The notes beneath the pieces are model-generated. The model was not told the origin of the DNA and made no database searches. It saw nothing but the letters and a program-made list of their open reading frames with translations. Position numbers and translations under genes: made by a program. From positions 62,001 to 126,000 of the forward strand of contig JAGVSM010000903.1 in NCBI GenBank assembly GCA_022494885.1: DNA of 64,000 bases. The letters run 5' to 3'. Positions 34,448 through 45,835 of the stretch are shown here, piece after piece. The DNA comes from Micrasema longulum. Its lineage: Eukaryota; Arthropoda; Insecta; Trichoptera; Brachycentridae. The first letter of the stretch is position 1; each line of letters opens with the position of its first letter.

Positions 34448-34625
34448 CCTTTTACAGGGCTTATAACCCGTCATTGGATGTTTTAAATTTAAATGATCAC
34501 ATTACACACTGTGTATAATTAATCATTCTGCCTTTTGCTTGTGATTTCCACATCTACACAATTTTCAAAGGTTGGTATATTTGAATAAATCCATAACATG
34601 TAATGACGAAACAAATTAAAATAGA
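34448..34625 (+). repeat. R-repeat copy followed by an L2 3' UTR scrap
   Basis: R core: TTACAGGGCTTATAACCCG and ATCACATTACACACTGTG. From about 34579, TTTGAATAAATCC and ACGAAACAAATTAAAAT resemble the L2 3' UTR. Confidence 0.55.
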
Positions 34626-34936
34626 AATAAAACAACTTTGTTAATAACCACTTATTTTTTATTTTATTACAGATTGGTTTTGAAGCTACATAAACTTACT
34701 TATTGAGGAATAATTTAGTAATGAATATTCTTCCTCCCGCCCTACTTCTAATAGACGAAAGTAATTTAATGAATTAGTATTTTGAGGAATTATGAAAGAG
34801 TCAAAAACATTTTTTTTTTAATCTGAGTATTCATAAGATCAATATCATTGATGACCAATTCTTTTAATAGTTAAAGTGGCCTTATTATTTCACAAAAACA
34901 AAATATTACATGACACAAAGACTTCGGACCACAAAG

Positions 34937-34979
34937 CAACCCAACGTTCGGGCAGGACAACGTCTATCAGGTCCGCTAG
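34937..34979 (+). mobile_element. Helitron 3' terminus
   Basis: CCAACGTTCGGGCAGGACAA followed by CGTCTATCAGGTCCGCTAG, then T. It matches the 3' end of the Helitron at 22070-22114. The 5' end was not located. Confidence 0.8.
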
Positions 34980-35121
34980 TAAAATATAAAATACGTAAGT
35001 TGTTAAAAACCTTTTTTTAAATGAATTAATATGAATAACAAAGATTGTGCTTCAACAATAAATTTTACAAAATAAACTGTTTTACTTTAATTATAAATTT
35101 TATGTTAAAGTTAAATTCATT

Positions 35122-35380
35122 CATCATCATTTCCTTTCCGCACCTAATAGTGCATATGGCACTACATTGGTAAACAAATTGCAGCGTATCTTGATAATTT
35201 TTTGTTACGTGAAGGTAAAATGATCAGTTTTACGCTTCAGGTACCAGTCCAGGGACAATGAAATAGTCTATTGTAAAAACACCCTTTTAAATAAATATTT
35301 CATATTAACCATGTCGGGAATCGAACCCGAGACCTTTCCCATTGTAGGCAAACGCGCTGACATTACACCATGAGGCCGAC
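35122..35380 (-). mobile_element. SINE1, full length
   Basis: Left tail CATCATCATTTCC, body, and complete head ending GAGGCCGAC. B-box intact. Only a short AT spacer separates it from the L2 terminus at 35400. Confidence 0.9.
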
Positions 35381-35399
35381 CAAAAAATTAAAATAGTAT

Positions 35400-35483
35400 T
35401 CATAAAATCACTTTATAAAGCGTCCTTGGGGTATTATATTACGAAAACATAACTGTATAACTTATCCGTATTGATAATAATAA
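35400..35483 (+). mobile_element. Solo L2 3' end
   Basis: AAAATCACTTTATAAAGCG, TCCTTGGGGTATTATATTAC and TAACTTATCCG with an ATAATAATAATC tail. Confidence 0.65.
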
Positions 35484-35811
35484 TCTTATCTAATATCTAC
35501 TAAAAAACGTTTAGCCAATCACACCTTTAAAAAACATTTGAATAAGTGGGTCATGGAAAGAGATGTGCTTGGTTAGTTAAGCTAAATTGCTGGCAAAAAT
35601 ATGACATTTTTGTATTTTATTTTTATTTATTAATTTGTTTACCTTTACCTAGAATCATAAGACCAAAAAAAATATGAGGATCTTTGTTTTTTTGGTTAAT
35701 TACTTCTTAATCAATAAAAATAAAATAAATAATGTTTAGTGTTTCCAAATAATTTCGACCCGATTCTGATTTTACCTTCAAAGAATTTCACTCATCAAGT
35801 TTAAGTGATAT

Positions 35812-36923
35812 AGGGTCAAAGCACCAATAAATGACCACTCCCAGTAAATGACCATTGGTTAATAAAACACAATATAATAAGAATTGCTATAGGTGTCCAG
35901 TCTTAAAACTTTTAATACTAGAAACTATAACAAAATCAGTAGGCGGACACATATTTTGGTAAGAAACAAATCTTTCAGTTTTGAACTGTGAGTTGTCAAA
36001 AGGTAATAGTGCGTCTTCCCGTTATTGCCCTGAGATTGATGTTATTTTTATAAAGAAAAATGTGGTAAATGTTTTATTTAATACTATTTCTTATGCAATT
36101 CTTTGAATATATCCATATTCTAATGTGTTAGGGTGTTTTAAAATGCAGCAAGGCTTATTACGGGAGTAAAAAAATTTTCTCACATCTCACAACATCTTTA
36201 AGATTTGCATTGATTAAAAAGCCCAGAGAGAATAAAATACAAGCTTTGCTGGACAGTATTCAAATCCCGGCTCCAAAATACCTATCGGACCTTTGTATTA
36301 GGGAAAATACATGTCAAAGAAAATCTACTCTTAGGTCAGCATTTGATTCAGGAAGAGGAAAACTTGTCGAAACCCGGCGCTCCCCAAACACTCGATTTGG
36401 AGATCGTGCTTTTGCCGCCGCCGTCTCTTCTGCCTGGAACCAATTGCCTTCAAACTTACGAATCATCGACACTCCCAGTCAGTTCAGATCCCAACTAAAA
36501 TCCCACTTCTTTATACTATCATACCCTCAATTTTAAATCTGGAAATATAATATATCACTTTAGTTTAGTTAGAATGTAAGTTTAGGTATACAATTGTAAA
36601 GTGCCCTTGAGGTGATTTTTTACAAAAATGGCGCTATATAAATCAGACAAATATTATTATTATTATGATGTAACTAAATCTGAGTATAATTTTTACTGGG
36701 GTTGTAGTGGTCATTCACTGGTGATTCTGCTATTTTTTTAGAGTAATATTAATTATAATTGTAATACTCGTATTTTATTTAAAAGTAAAAGTACTTAGAA
36801 AAATTTATGTGTTTTTTATTGTTTTATTTTATTGTGTACGCTTAAACAATGAAATTTATATTTTTTATGTGGGTTTCACTACAAGCTAAACCTTAAACGG
36901 TCATTCATTGGTGCTTTAACCCT
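35812..36923. mobile_element. Inverted-repeat element hosting an L2 insertion
   Basis: AGGGTCAAAGCACCAATAAA (25-nt arm 35812-35836) is mirrored at 36899-36923 with two mismatches. A second related inverted copy lies at about 36692-36727 (GGTCATTCACTGGTG). The left end also carries a subterminal repeat (AGTAAATGACCATTGG). The L2 copy sits inside, so the host element is older. Length without L2 about 600 bp; no transposase seen. Confidence 0.65.
36141..36657 (+). pseudogene. Short L2 copy (C-terminal end plus 3' terminus)
   Basis: Begins AATGCAGCAAGGCTTATTAC (the NAAARLITG motif). It continues YLSDLCIREN, KSTLRSAFDSGRGKLVETRR, FGDRAFAAAVSSAWNQLPSN, FRSQLKSHFF, then the GTAAAGTGCCCTTGAGG and AAAATGGCGCTATATAA terminus and an (ATT)n tail. 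A 10-nt deletion near 36270 breaks the frame. Close relative of 56571-57105, with the same 5' start point. Confidence 0.88.
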
Positions 36924-36994
36924 ATGAGAGATCCGCACACTAACACTAGAATTGAAGAAACGTGAACGGTTAAGAAAGGGCAGACTATTAAACA

Positions 36995-37120
36995 CTAAGG
37001 GCCTTAATTATAAACCTGGTGTAAATTTACGCCTAGGCATAGTTGCAAATGATATTTCCATCCGTATTCTACCACTATTCCTAGGCGTAACTTAATACCA
37101 AGTTTATGAATAAGGGCCTA
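36995..37120. mobile_element. 126-bp MITE-like palindrome
   Basis: Arms of about 42 nt: CTAAGGGCCTTAATTATAAA at the left and the complementary TTTATGAATAAGGGCCTA at the right, both reaching ACGCCTAGG / CCTAGGCGTAA. The centre is short and unique. Confidence 0.8.
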
Positions 37121-37304
37121 TGAGTTCACAATTGTAATACAGATGTTGGATGTATATACTCTAAACTTGAACATTAGTGAAAGAACATTGAAAATCAGTC
37201 AATGACGAGATAACGTGCATAGAATTAGAAGGTTTTTAATTTTCTCTCAATTTTCTGTTAGATATCTGTCATTTATACAATTAAAGACATCTTGCTCCCT
37301 AGTA

Positions 37305-37392
37305 AGTGGATGTTTAAACATAGGTAGAATGATATATTTATTATGTTACGTAGTGTGTAACGTCATCACCTTAACCAGCCATTTATAGTTTT
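37305..37392 (-). repeat. R-repeat copy
   Basis: GTGGATGTTTAAACATAGG, TACGTAGTGTGTAACGTC and CTTAACCAGCCATTTA. Confidence 0.6.
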
Positions 37393-37659
37393 TTATTTAC
37401 CATATTTTATTACAATTATTTGATAATCTTTTCCTATCGCCACTTCCTTAAATAACTGGAATACTCGTTTATTTAAAAAGCATACACAAACAAAAAAAAA
37501 CTTTATTGGCTTTATTTTATGTTTTCATATATGTATGATGTTTTATTAAAAAAAAATGCTGTTGTTTTCCTTAATAAATAAAATATCTGGCCTCTACATT
37601 TAAACTCCAGTTATTTCACTTACACAAACACAAATATAACCCTTTGATTAACGAAAGGG

Positions 37660-37870
37660 TGAAGACCGCGGACCAATAGGAGAGGGGGGCGGGACCGCGC
37701 ATACTGATTAGTGGTGGGGGCAATTAATCTCCCCTCTAACCCTTTCAACCCTTTATCTCGCGGGATGATGAATTACCCGCGCTAATGGACGGAGCGAAAG
37801 GGTTCAGTACATGGGACACAGCTTAAAACCCTGCCCCTTTATTTACGAAGGGGTTATTTTAGTCTGGAAA
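37660..37870. other. GC-rich CpG-containing block
   Basis: Contains CCGCGG, GGGGGGCGGGACCGCGC, CTCGCGGG and CCCGCGC in about 200 bp, far above local GC. It could be a small CpG-rich promoter, a first exon or an element fragment. No ORF, TATA box or initiator was convincing. Confidence 0.3.
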
Positions 37871-38068
37871 TATCCGCGTTTATCCCAGGGTCGTTTTTTA
37901 ACCCATTTTTTTGGGCTCATAAAAAGTTGTCGCCTTTGAAGAGAAAAAAGTGTGTAATGGATTAGAAAATGATAGTGAATTTATTATGAACCTGTATTTT
38001 GTCGAGGGTAGATCTATTAGCCATTTTATGTCGTTATTATTTATTTGCCAATCGAATCGGATTGTGGA

Positions 38069-38235
38069 CATTGTGGTACCGTAGCGTTGCGGACTTACAG
38101 GTAAGAGGTCTGAGGTTCGAACCCCACTCTACCCCAACTTGATTCCTATGATCTGGTGTGTTATTTACCACTCATTGAAAATGGCCCCAAAAATTGAAGT
38201 ATTCAGTTAAATCATAAGAACGCGAGTATTTCTTT
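38069..38235 (+). mobile_element. SINE2 copy
   Basis: Diverged head TTGTGGTACCGTAGC, B-box GGTTCGAACCC, CCAACTTGATTCC, CACTCATTGAAAATGGCC and AAATCATAAGAACGCG. From here to 39390 no further feature is supported. Confidence 0.85.
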
Positions 38236-39394
38236 AAAAAAAACATTTAAAATTGAAAACACCGCTCTTTTATATTTTATATGATTATATATATAATTAT
38301 ATTGTTAACCGTGTTGAACTTGAAGATTACTGTATAAACATTAAAACCATATATATCATTTGGAGAAAAAAAAAGTTTTATTCCGATGTCCATAAAAAAA
38401 ATTGTAAGAAGTTTTTTTAAAAAGAGTATAAACAAATAAATAGTGAAGGTATGTTCAATATAAGTTAATTGGATGATGTCATTTGGCCAAACCAATTTTT
38501 TATTATCTTCTTCACTACAATACTTGAGTAAATGTATAGTTTATATTTTTATTTTAGTTTGTTTCGCATTATGAATTATAAATATGTCGGTATACAGAGA
38601 GAAATCTAATAAATGTTCGAGTACCTATACTGTTACTAGTAATACTGTTTCTATGAACATTGTCTTTTCCTGTTTGTTTATTAATAAAAAATATCTGCAC
38701 ATAAATTTTATACTTTCAAATAAATTATTATATGACGTAATTTTTATTTGACCTAAAAAAATATTATTTTAGGTTATAAAAATATATTTAAATGAGCATT
38801 TTAAGTACTTCATTTTTTCCTAAGAGGGAAAGACATTGTAACCCTCGTTCGAAGCATATTTTTTTAAGCATCTTTTTGTGTGTTTAATTTTCTGGATAAA
38901 GATAAATGATCATTACGAAAATCTCTCGAATTTATCATAATATATAATGTATCCCACATTATATTTGAAGAACGGGATAAGTTTATATGATTCCACCCTT
39001 ATTTCACAATAATTAGTTGGTACACAGTCGTGAATAAGCCCCTATCCTGGTCTATAACTTCAAAATTAATCATACAATATTTCATAAATTGCGGCGTGGG
39101 TTTACTTATTAATATGAACAACATTTATTAGTATTTCGATACAGATTCAAAATTAGGAAAAACAGATTAGGAAATGCACTGAAAAATATGACCAAACAAT
39201 AAGGAAGTATAATTCTATTCTAAATGTTTAAATGCATATTTTTCCTAAGTTACAACATCTATACGAACGTTAATTTGTATGGTTGATCTTCTCTAAAATG
39301 TCCGAAATATCTTTAAAATGTCCGTGAGACCAATATCTCAACAGAGACGAAGATTTTTTTTCTGATAGACATCTTAACTGAGATGAAAATACGA

Positions 39395-39490
39395 TTCAAG
39401 AATGTGAAAATCTAGGCATTTAAGGTTCTTTTATTCTATCATAAACTGGTTTAGGTTATCGCTTCAAACACTGTGTAATATTTTAGTTAC
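39395..39490 (+). repeat. R-repeat 5' part
   Basis: AATCTAGGCATTTAAGG, AACTGGTTTAGGTT and CAAACACTGTGTAATATT. Diverged. A small inverted pair (AGATCTGGACT and AGTCCAGATCT) lies at about 39860-39925. Confidence 0.55.
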
Positions 39491-40019
39491 CGTATTTTGC
39501 GGACGATAATACGCATCGAACCCCAAAATTTATTTATCAATTTTTAGAAATAAACAATGTTTTGAACGATAAGATGAATCGAACCATAAGACACATCCCA
39601 ATTTTTGGTTAAATATTCAGAGCAAAAAAGTGCGTCCGAAATATACGGTAATTGAAATTAGGTTTCGAAAATAATAAACAGATATTTTTAATTCTCTGTG
39701 TTCCAAAGAATGAAAATGAATAAAAACGATAATGACTAATTATTGTCTATTTATTTACGGACATTGTTTATTTATACAATTCATCGTGATAAGTATTAAA
39801 ATACTAAAACAGTTAAAAACAATGCAAAAGAAGTATTGACAAATATAAGGGATATCCAGACAAGATCTGGACTATTCATTTAGTGCTCGTTTAAATCGTT
39901 GTAAACTTAAACCAAAAAAGTCCAGATCTTTTCTTGAGTTGACAGCTGTTTAACCCATAAAACAAATAAAACTTCTGACATATATGTTCACTACGCGTGC
40001 CGCTAGTGCCATCTATGTG

Positions 40020-40215
40020 TGAAACCCGGTAACTTAGCTGCGTGCCTAGTATCACGTGGGTGAGATTCATCCAGCCGAACCATTTCACCTACTAGGCAAC
40101 GCCTGAAAACAATTTTTCAACATTTATACTTATACTAGTAGTTTAATCAACAATGTTTTGGGTATGTCCAAATGTTTGTAGACAAATAGCTCCCTAAGGA
40201 GAAAATCCAGCCTGT
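40020..40215 (+). repeat. R-repeat 3' part
   Basis: CCATTTCACCTACTAGGCAA, CGCCTGAAAACAATTTTTC, TTTTGGGTATGTCC, AAATGTTTGTAGACAAATAG. It corresponds to 8100-8240 and to 61040-61130. Confidence 0.6.
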
Positions 40216-40805
40216 CAACAAATATTTAGAAATACTCAAAACATTTTTAATCTAACTGCATTTAACAAACTTTACATATTTCATTTTTTCTATATTTTCA
40301 TATTATATTTATTTTATCTTGTTTTAAAGATCCGTTGACAAAATGCTTTTCTTAAGGCCGAGAACAACAAATGAACTTTTTCCTTTCATATTTATGTATT
40401 ATTTCATTACTGTTAATTGTATTTTTTTCTTTATTTATACGGAGTGACTACACAATTATGTTTTTTTTTGTTTTGTATTTAGTAATATATAGAAATTTAT
40501 AATTGGCCTATAATTTTAGTTTATTTGTAAAGTTGTATTTTCCTTGTAATGGCTGATATTTTTTCGAAAAAAATACATAATCATTACTAGATTTTCCATG
40601 TCATATAGGCATGTGTTGTTAAGGAGGGGCCGATCTCATAGAGAAATAATGGTTTGTTCATAATAAACATTTACAGGGAAATTAATAATTATCTAATATG
40701 ATCGATTGAGGAAAAGGGTATTAATAAAATGAAGGATGTTTGATTTAATCCTATAATTCTTCCTACTTCAGCACAGATACAAAAAAATATTTTTATTACT
40801 TTTAT

Positions 40806-40990
40806 TTATAGAAATAAGAATCATTTGGATTCCTACGATTTACCCAAATATTTTCATTTTGGTGGACATTTTCAACGAGTTGTAAATAACTCACTATTGG
40901 TAAATGAGAATCAAGTTGTGGTAAAGCGGGGTGCGAACCTCTGACCTTTGATCTGTGAGTCCACGATACTAGCCACAGGACCACAAGTTG
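40806..40990 (-). mobile_element. SINE2 copy
   Basis: GATTTACCCAAATATTTTC, CGAGTTGTAAATAACTCAC and the complemented head ending CTAGCCACAGGACCACAA. The B-box region (GGTGCGAACCTC on plus) is slightly mutated. Confidence 0.85.
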
Positions 40991-41077
40991 ATTCCTATTG
41001 AATGTAAGAATAATTTTAATATTGCTCCTTTTCCGGAGCGAACATATTTAAAAAAAATTTAAAACTTTACTTGGTGT

Positions 41078-41120
41078 CAGTAGATACTCTCACAGCATAC
41101 CTTGTTTGCCTATTTTGGAC
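41078..41120 (+). repeat. Short word shared with 53013-53055
   Basis: TCACAGCATACCTTGTTTGC here and CCACAGCATATCTTGTTTGC at 53013-53055, preceded by similar GTCAGTAG / ACAGTAG sequence. About 43 bp; origin unknown. Confidence 0.5.
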
Positions 41121-41299
41121 CCAAGAGAAAACGCGGTCTGACTTTTCTTCATACCAGAGGCTGTTCCTAAGTATGTGCATAAGTGCAGTGCACTGCCAAG
41201 TAAATATTTATGTAAATAAATTAGTAATTTTATTGATAGTAAAAATAGAAAGAAACAGGGATTTGTTGCAATATTATTGACGTAATCATCATAATATTC

Positions 41300-41600
41300 A
41301 ATACTAGCGCCAAAAGATCTAGCGAAATCGACTCAAGCGGACGATTTTTTCATCTTGTCTACGCATGCGCAATCGTCCCAGTGCATTCTGTTTTGCACAA
41401 TCCTTTACCCTGAATTTGTGAGAAATATATCATATCTCCTAAAATCGTCATTTGAGCGAGACAGACAATGCTTCATACTGATGAATTGTGCGTTAGAGGG
41501 AGAAGATAATGTACATATTCCGGGCATTGCCAACGCATGCGCAGATTTGAAATTCGTTTGTAATGTCACTTTGAACATGCGTAATGACATGATATTAGTA
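41300..41600. promoter_or_regulatory. Cluster of promoter-like words (E2F-like and NRF-1-like)
   Basis: TAGCGCCAAAA near 41305 fits an E2F site in reverse. CGCATGCGCA occurs twice (about 41363 and 41533), matching the half-palindrome of NRF-1/EWG sites. The ORF 41355-41609 runs through them. No transcript evidence; the words could also belong to a repeat. Confidence 0.25.
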
Positions 41601-41987
41601 CGAGTTTAGTTACCTATAACGTGCGTATTATGTTGGGCCCATTTAGCGTTTCTGGTTCCGATGAGCGGGCTGTCATACTATTGCTCGTTTATCGCGTCAG
41701 ACCTATCATATTATTATAATATTATTGAACTTAATAATATACTAGTTGACAAAATGTAAAGAAATGCACTGCCAATGATTTCGGTCAGGAGCCGCCTTCA
41801 TACAAACGCATTCTCGTATTTTCTCCTTATGTTATGGCACTATAGCAACAAAAAAAATACATACTAAGATATTTACCATTGGCGATGTTTTCTTTTTTCT
41901 TGATTTTTTTTTTACTATGGAACTAGGACTACACCCTTAAAAGCGTCCAGTTTTATATGCCTTCTTCAAACGTACGCTATTGGATCA

Positions 41988-42165
41988 GGTTGTGGTCCCG
42001 TGGCTAGTGTCTCAGACTCACGGTTCAAAAATCTGTGGTTCGAATCCCGCTCTACCTCAACTTGATTCCCATTTTCTAATAGTGAGTTATTTACAAATCG
42101 TTAGAAATAGCTCTAAAAATGTATTATTTGGGTAAATCATAAGAACGCAAATATTTATTTTTTCA
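41988..42165 (+). mobile_element. SINE2, full length
   Basis: GGTTGTGGTCCCGTGGCTAG head, B-box GGTTCGAATCC, CAACTTGATTCCCATTTTC, GGGTAAATCATAAGAACGC and an A/T tail. Among the best-preserved copies. Confidence 0.92.
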
Positions 42166-42456
42166 TTAAAAAAATGATAAGTATTTTTGAAAAATGCAAA
42201 AGTTATGGACACAGAAAATAACATTCTCATATTCTTTCTTACAGAAAAAAACAAAATCAGTCCAGTTTTGGGGTTCCGAAAATGATTCTACGAAACGTCG
42301 ATTCTGTCGATTTTAGTTAGGCATAATCAGTCCGACTTGCGGTTGACTTTTTCGCAAAGTATCGGGGTGGCTTTTCTGAGAGAGTGACTGAAAAATAATG
42401 ATCAAATACCTATTCATCAATATTCTCTCCCACCGCATATCCTCTTATAGCTCTGT

Positions 42457-42567
42457 GGGGTGGTATTCTAAACGCTCTCGCGGCCGTATTGTCTCGCATA
42501 TTTATGTACAAAATATACGAGAAAAACTGTTTTCTCGTGCCGCGAGAGCGGTTCAGAATAGAACCCC
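42457..42567. repeat. GC-rich palindrome, 27-28-nt arms
   Basis: Left arm GGGGTGGTATTCTAAACGC then TCTCGCGG (42457-42483). The right arm is the inverse at 42540-42567 (CCGCGAGAGCGGTTCAGAAT then AGAACCCC). The loop itself contains complementary TCTCGCATATTT and AAATATACGAGA. Confidence 0.8.
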
Positions 42568-42992
42568 AGGTCGGGAAGCATCCGTAGTATACGCTCCCGT
42601 ACAGTATCGCCTCCGCTTTATGATAGTAGTTGTTATACTGTGTATATATAAGTAATAGGTAATAGGTACATAATAAGTTCATTTATTATTATATATAGTT
42701 ACTTATATTGTTATTTAGGTTGATTGTTAAAACAGCATCAATAAATCTAGTCTTAACGAAGGGAATGTAATACACAAGGTTGACAATGGATTTACAAATT
42801 ACAGCCCATATCAAACTCGACCTTTCTTCATAGTATGTACGAGTTCTGAGTGTGGGAGTAGTCATTTAATAGTGGTATTTTTGTGGTCACCACGTTTCAA
42901 GAAATACATTGGGAAACTGTTACTTTGTTTAAAAAATCATATAAAAACGGATTTCTTTTACCTTTTTTGAAGAGTTTTAAATAATCATGATA

Positions 42993-43078
42993 GAAAATGA
43001 GGAACAAGTGATGGTAGAGCTGGGTCCGAACCTTGGAGGTCTGATTCATAGTCTGCGACACTACCGCGCCGCGGACGT
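42993..43078 (-). mobile_element. tRNA-like head of an unassigned SINE
   Basis: Minus strand: CGCGGCGCGGTAGTGTCGC, then a B-box-like GGTTCGGACCCAGC. It abuts R9 at 43083, so R9 and this head may form one composite unit. The ORFs on both strands here are incidental. Confidence 0.45.
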
Positions 43079-43082
43079 TCAA

Positions 43083-43335
43083 CAAGTTATGTTTTCACAA
43101 CATTTTTACTATCTTTTTACGACATTTATTACTTTGTTTTTACTTAGTTTTTACTATGTTTTTGCTTAATTTTTAACCAAGTTTTTACTTTATTTTCTGC
43201 CTTGTTTTTCACTTTTTCCACTATCTTTATAACTGTTTCTGTATATTGATTAATGTTTTTATATATTTTTTTGACTGTCTTAGAACGGGATAAATAACCC
43301 AGTTATGTAGTCAAAGCAACTTTGTAAAAATTAAA
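43083..43335 (+). repeat. R9 repeat copy 1, with internal GTTTTTACTA units
   Basis: A run of variants of GTTTTTACTATG is followed by ATCTTTATAACTGTTTCT, TATATTGATTAATG and GACTGTCTTAGAACGGG, then GTCAAAGCAACTTTGTA. Copy 2 on the minus strand at 46092-46345 has the same order. Confidence 0.8.
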
Positions 43336-44699
43336 TTTTGTGTTTGTTATATAATATATTAATAAATAAAATAATCTATTTTCCACTTTATTTTAATGCA
43401 AAAACATCAGTACCTAGTCCCAGATCCACTATTTTCATATATTCTGTTATTATTTTCTTAAACATTGAATGTTCTTTATATTCTGAAATTATCTCATTTA
43501 GTTTTAAAAAAATGTTTTTGAAATCGCGCAATCACTAAATCATGTTTCCTGAACATTTTGTTCAATGTGACTCCCGTAGTTTATCCTTAAAAGTAAAAAT
43601 ATGATTCGTTTGTCCCGTTTATTCAAAAACTCCTGGTGCCTTTAACTTTGCTATAAGTACACATACCATTGCTGACCATAAACGTCAGATTCTCGTTATG
43701 GATGTCAAAATTATAGTTGAATTATGGAATTATAGCTTCAATCCCTCCGCCACACGTGACTAAGACTTCTCCTCAAGTGGTCAGAATTAAGAGGGAGTGG
43801 CCGGGTTATGAATAATTAGGACAAAAACTCGTTTTTTACTTTTTTAATTTCCATCCAATTAAAATCAATTAAATCAATAATTAAAACGTCTTCGGTTCGA
43901 CAGGACCGGTTATTAAAGCCGACTTGATTTAAATATGCTGACACGTAACCATAATAATATGCCCGTTTCTAATATCTTAAAATAGGGACGCCAACGATAG
44001 AAAACTTTTTTTACTAGTAGATATCAAATTGGTTCAATATAGAACTTACAGAAGCGCGATAAATGGTTGGTTGATAATTTTGCGTAACAATTTTTTTTTT
44101 TTTTTTATCCATTTCGTATTTTTGTGGTTAGCGCCTTTATGTAATGTGATTATTGCCTTTGCTTTGATTTTTGTCTGGAAAAACAAGTATTATTAATTTT
44201 AATTGTGCAGATATAACGCATTAAAAATGCATAAAAGAAATTTGTCAAGTACATATGTTTCCTGTTGAAACTTGATTTTAATTCAATACATTCAAATTTG
44301 TCAAAAACGTCACCTATTTACCTCTGAGAAAACTTCGCGAAATAGCTAATATAATATATATTTTAAAGTTGTTTCTGATCCAATTGACTCTTTATTTATG
44401 TTCCTCCAAAAATTCTTAGAAATAACCTTCTTCTTCATACTCCTATTAATTATCTCATCTAATTATAGGTAAAATTAATATTTATGGCGAACTTTTAATA
44501 ATTTGAATGTTATAACAGTATTATTAAACAATGATGAATTTGCGAATAATTTTGTAGCTTTTTTTTCTCCTTGGGAATTAGATCATTGGTTATTTTATGT
44601 TTGAGAATATATTTTAACTTACTGTGGTCCTACTTGTGAAAACTTGTAATTGGCTTATTCATTATTTGTTTTGTTTTTTTAAAATTAAATCAACTATTT
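43336..44699. other. No gene seen
   Basis: AT-rich with background ORFs. A GC-richer patch at 43740-43810 matches nothing recognised. Confidence 0.45.
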
Positions 44700-45140
44700 A
44701 AAATATTTATTTATTTGTAATTACAAATCAATACATATTACAAAAAAATACAATAATAACGTTTCCTAAACTCTTTGAGGCCAAGGGCCCTGTGTTGAGT
44801 TGGGATACAACATAGTGGAAAAGAAAAAATAAAACTTAAATATTATTACATAAATATACATTTATAAAAATAAAATTTTACATAAAAATGTCTGCCTTAA
44901 AACAGGTTATACCTATTTAGGCAGACTAGACATGATTCAGAGAAATATATTACCTAAGTATACATATAGTAGATAAAGTAATTGTTATTTTGTTAATAAA
45001 CTATGATTATTATTTATCTTTATTATTATTACTATTATTTTAAAGAGCATCTGGACAATACGCTTAATAGTATATAAATCTATGCAATATCTCGCAGCAG
45101 TCTCCTGCAATGGTCTTCCCTTCTCTTAGACAAAATCCAA
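44700..45140 (-). mobile_element. LINE-H 3' end, arm 1 of an inverted pair
   Basis: Minus strand carries GGAGACTGCTGCGAGATATT, TACTATTAAGCGTATTG, ACTATGTTGTATCCCAACTC and the AACACAGGGCCCTTGGCC word, then an AAATAAATAAATA tail. It is mirrored at 45836-46100. Confidence 0.65.
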
Positions 45141-45540
45141 AAGAGATCAAAACAATAATACAAGTTTATTAAATTACTTTTTTTTTTAATACATATTTGG
45201 ACCCCTGTATTTAGTAGCCTTACGTGTCATGTGCAAGGCTAAGGTACTCGGAAAAAATAGTTTTTTGTTTGTCTTGGAAATGCGATGTTTGATCACTGAT
45301 TTTGGTTCATTACCTATAAAGGTTCATTCATTCAATAACTCATAAGAGTCCAAATTAAATTACATTACCCACATGAATATTTACTAGTATCCAAATGGTG
45401 ACAGATAGTGGCTCAGGGCCCTATGCATCTTTGGATGCAAATAAAGGTGAGGAGTGAAGAAAACTATTATTCCAATATTATAAACCTATGTAGATACTCA
45501 AAAATTAACGAAGAAAAATAATTTCAAAATAAAATCGGAT

Positions 45541-45790
45541 AACGTAAATGTTTTCTCATGCGCGGTAAAAATATAGCGTTTAATTGTAAATTGTAGATTC
45601 TCTAAATTGTATAAAAAGAAACATAAAATTCATAAAAAAATAATTTATTTTTGTTCAGCTCTCTTGTGCATATGTTGAAATAGGTTTTGACCGTATATGT
45701 AATAAATAAAATGACAAAATTGCGAACTTTTACAGAGTGAAATATGGCCACTTTAACCAACTAATGAGTATTCAATGTCCTGGATGAACA
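45541..45790 (-). repeat. R6 copy and R-repeat scrap inside the inverted pair
   Basis: 45541-45605: TTTTCTCATGCGCGGTAAAA is R6 in reverse. 45725-45790: ATATGGCCACTTTAACCAAC is a diverged R core in reverse. Confidence 0.5.
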
Positions 45791-45835
45791 TATTAAGCTC
45801 TTCAAAAAGAAAGCCATTTTCAGATGTGTACAAGT

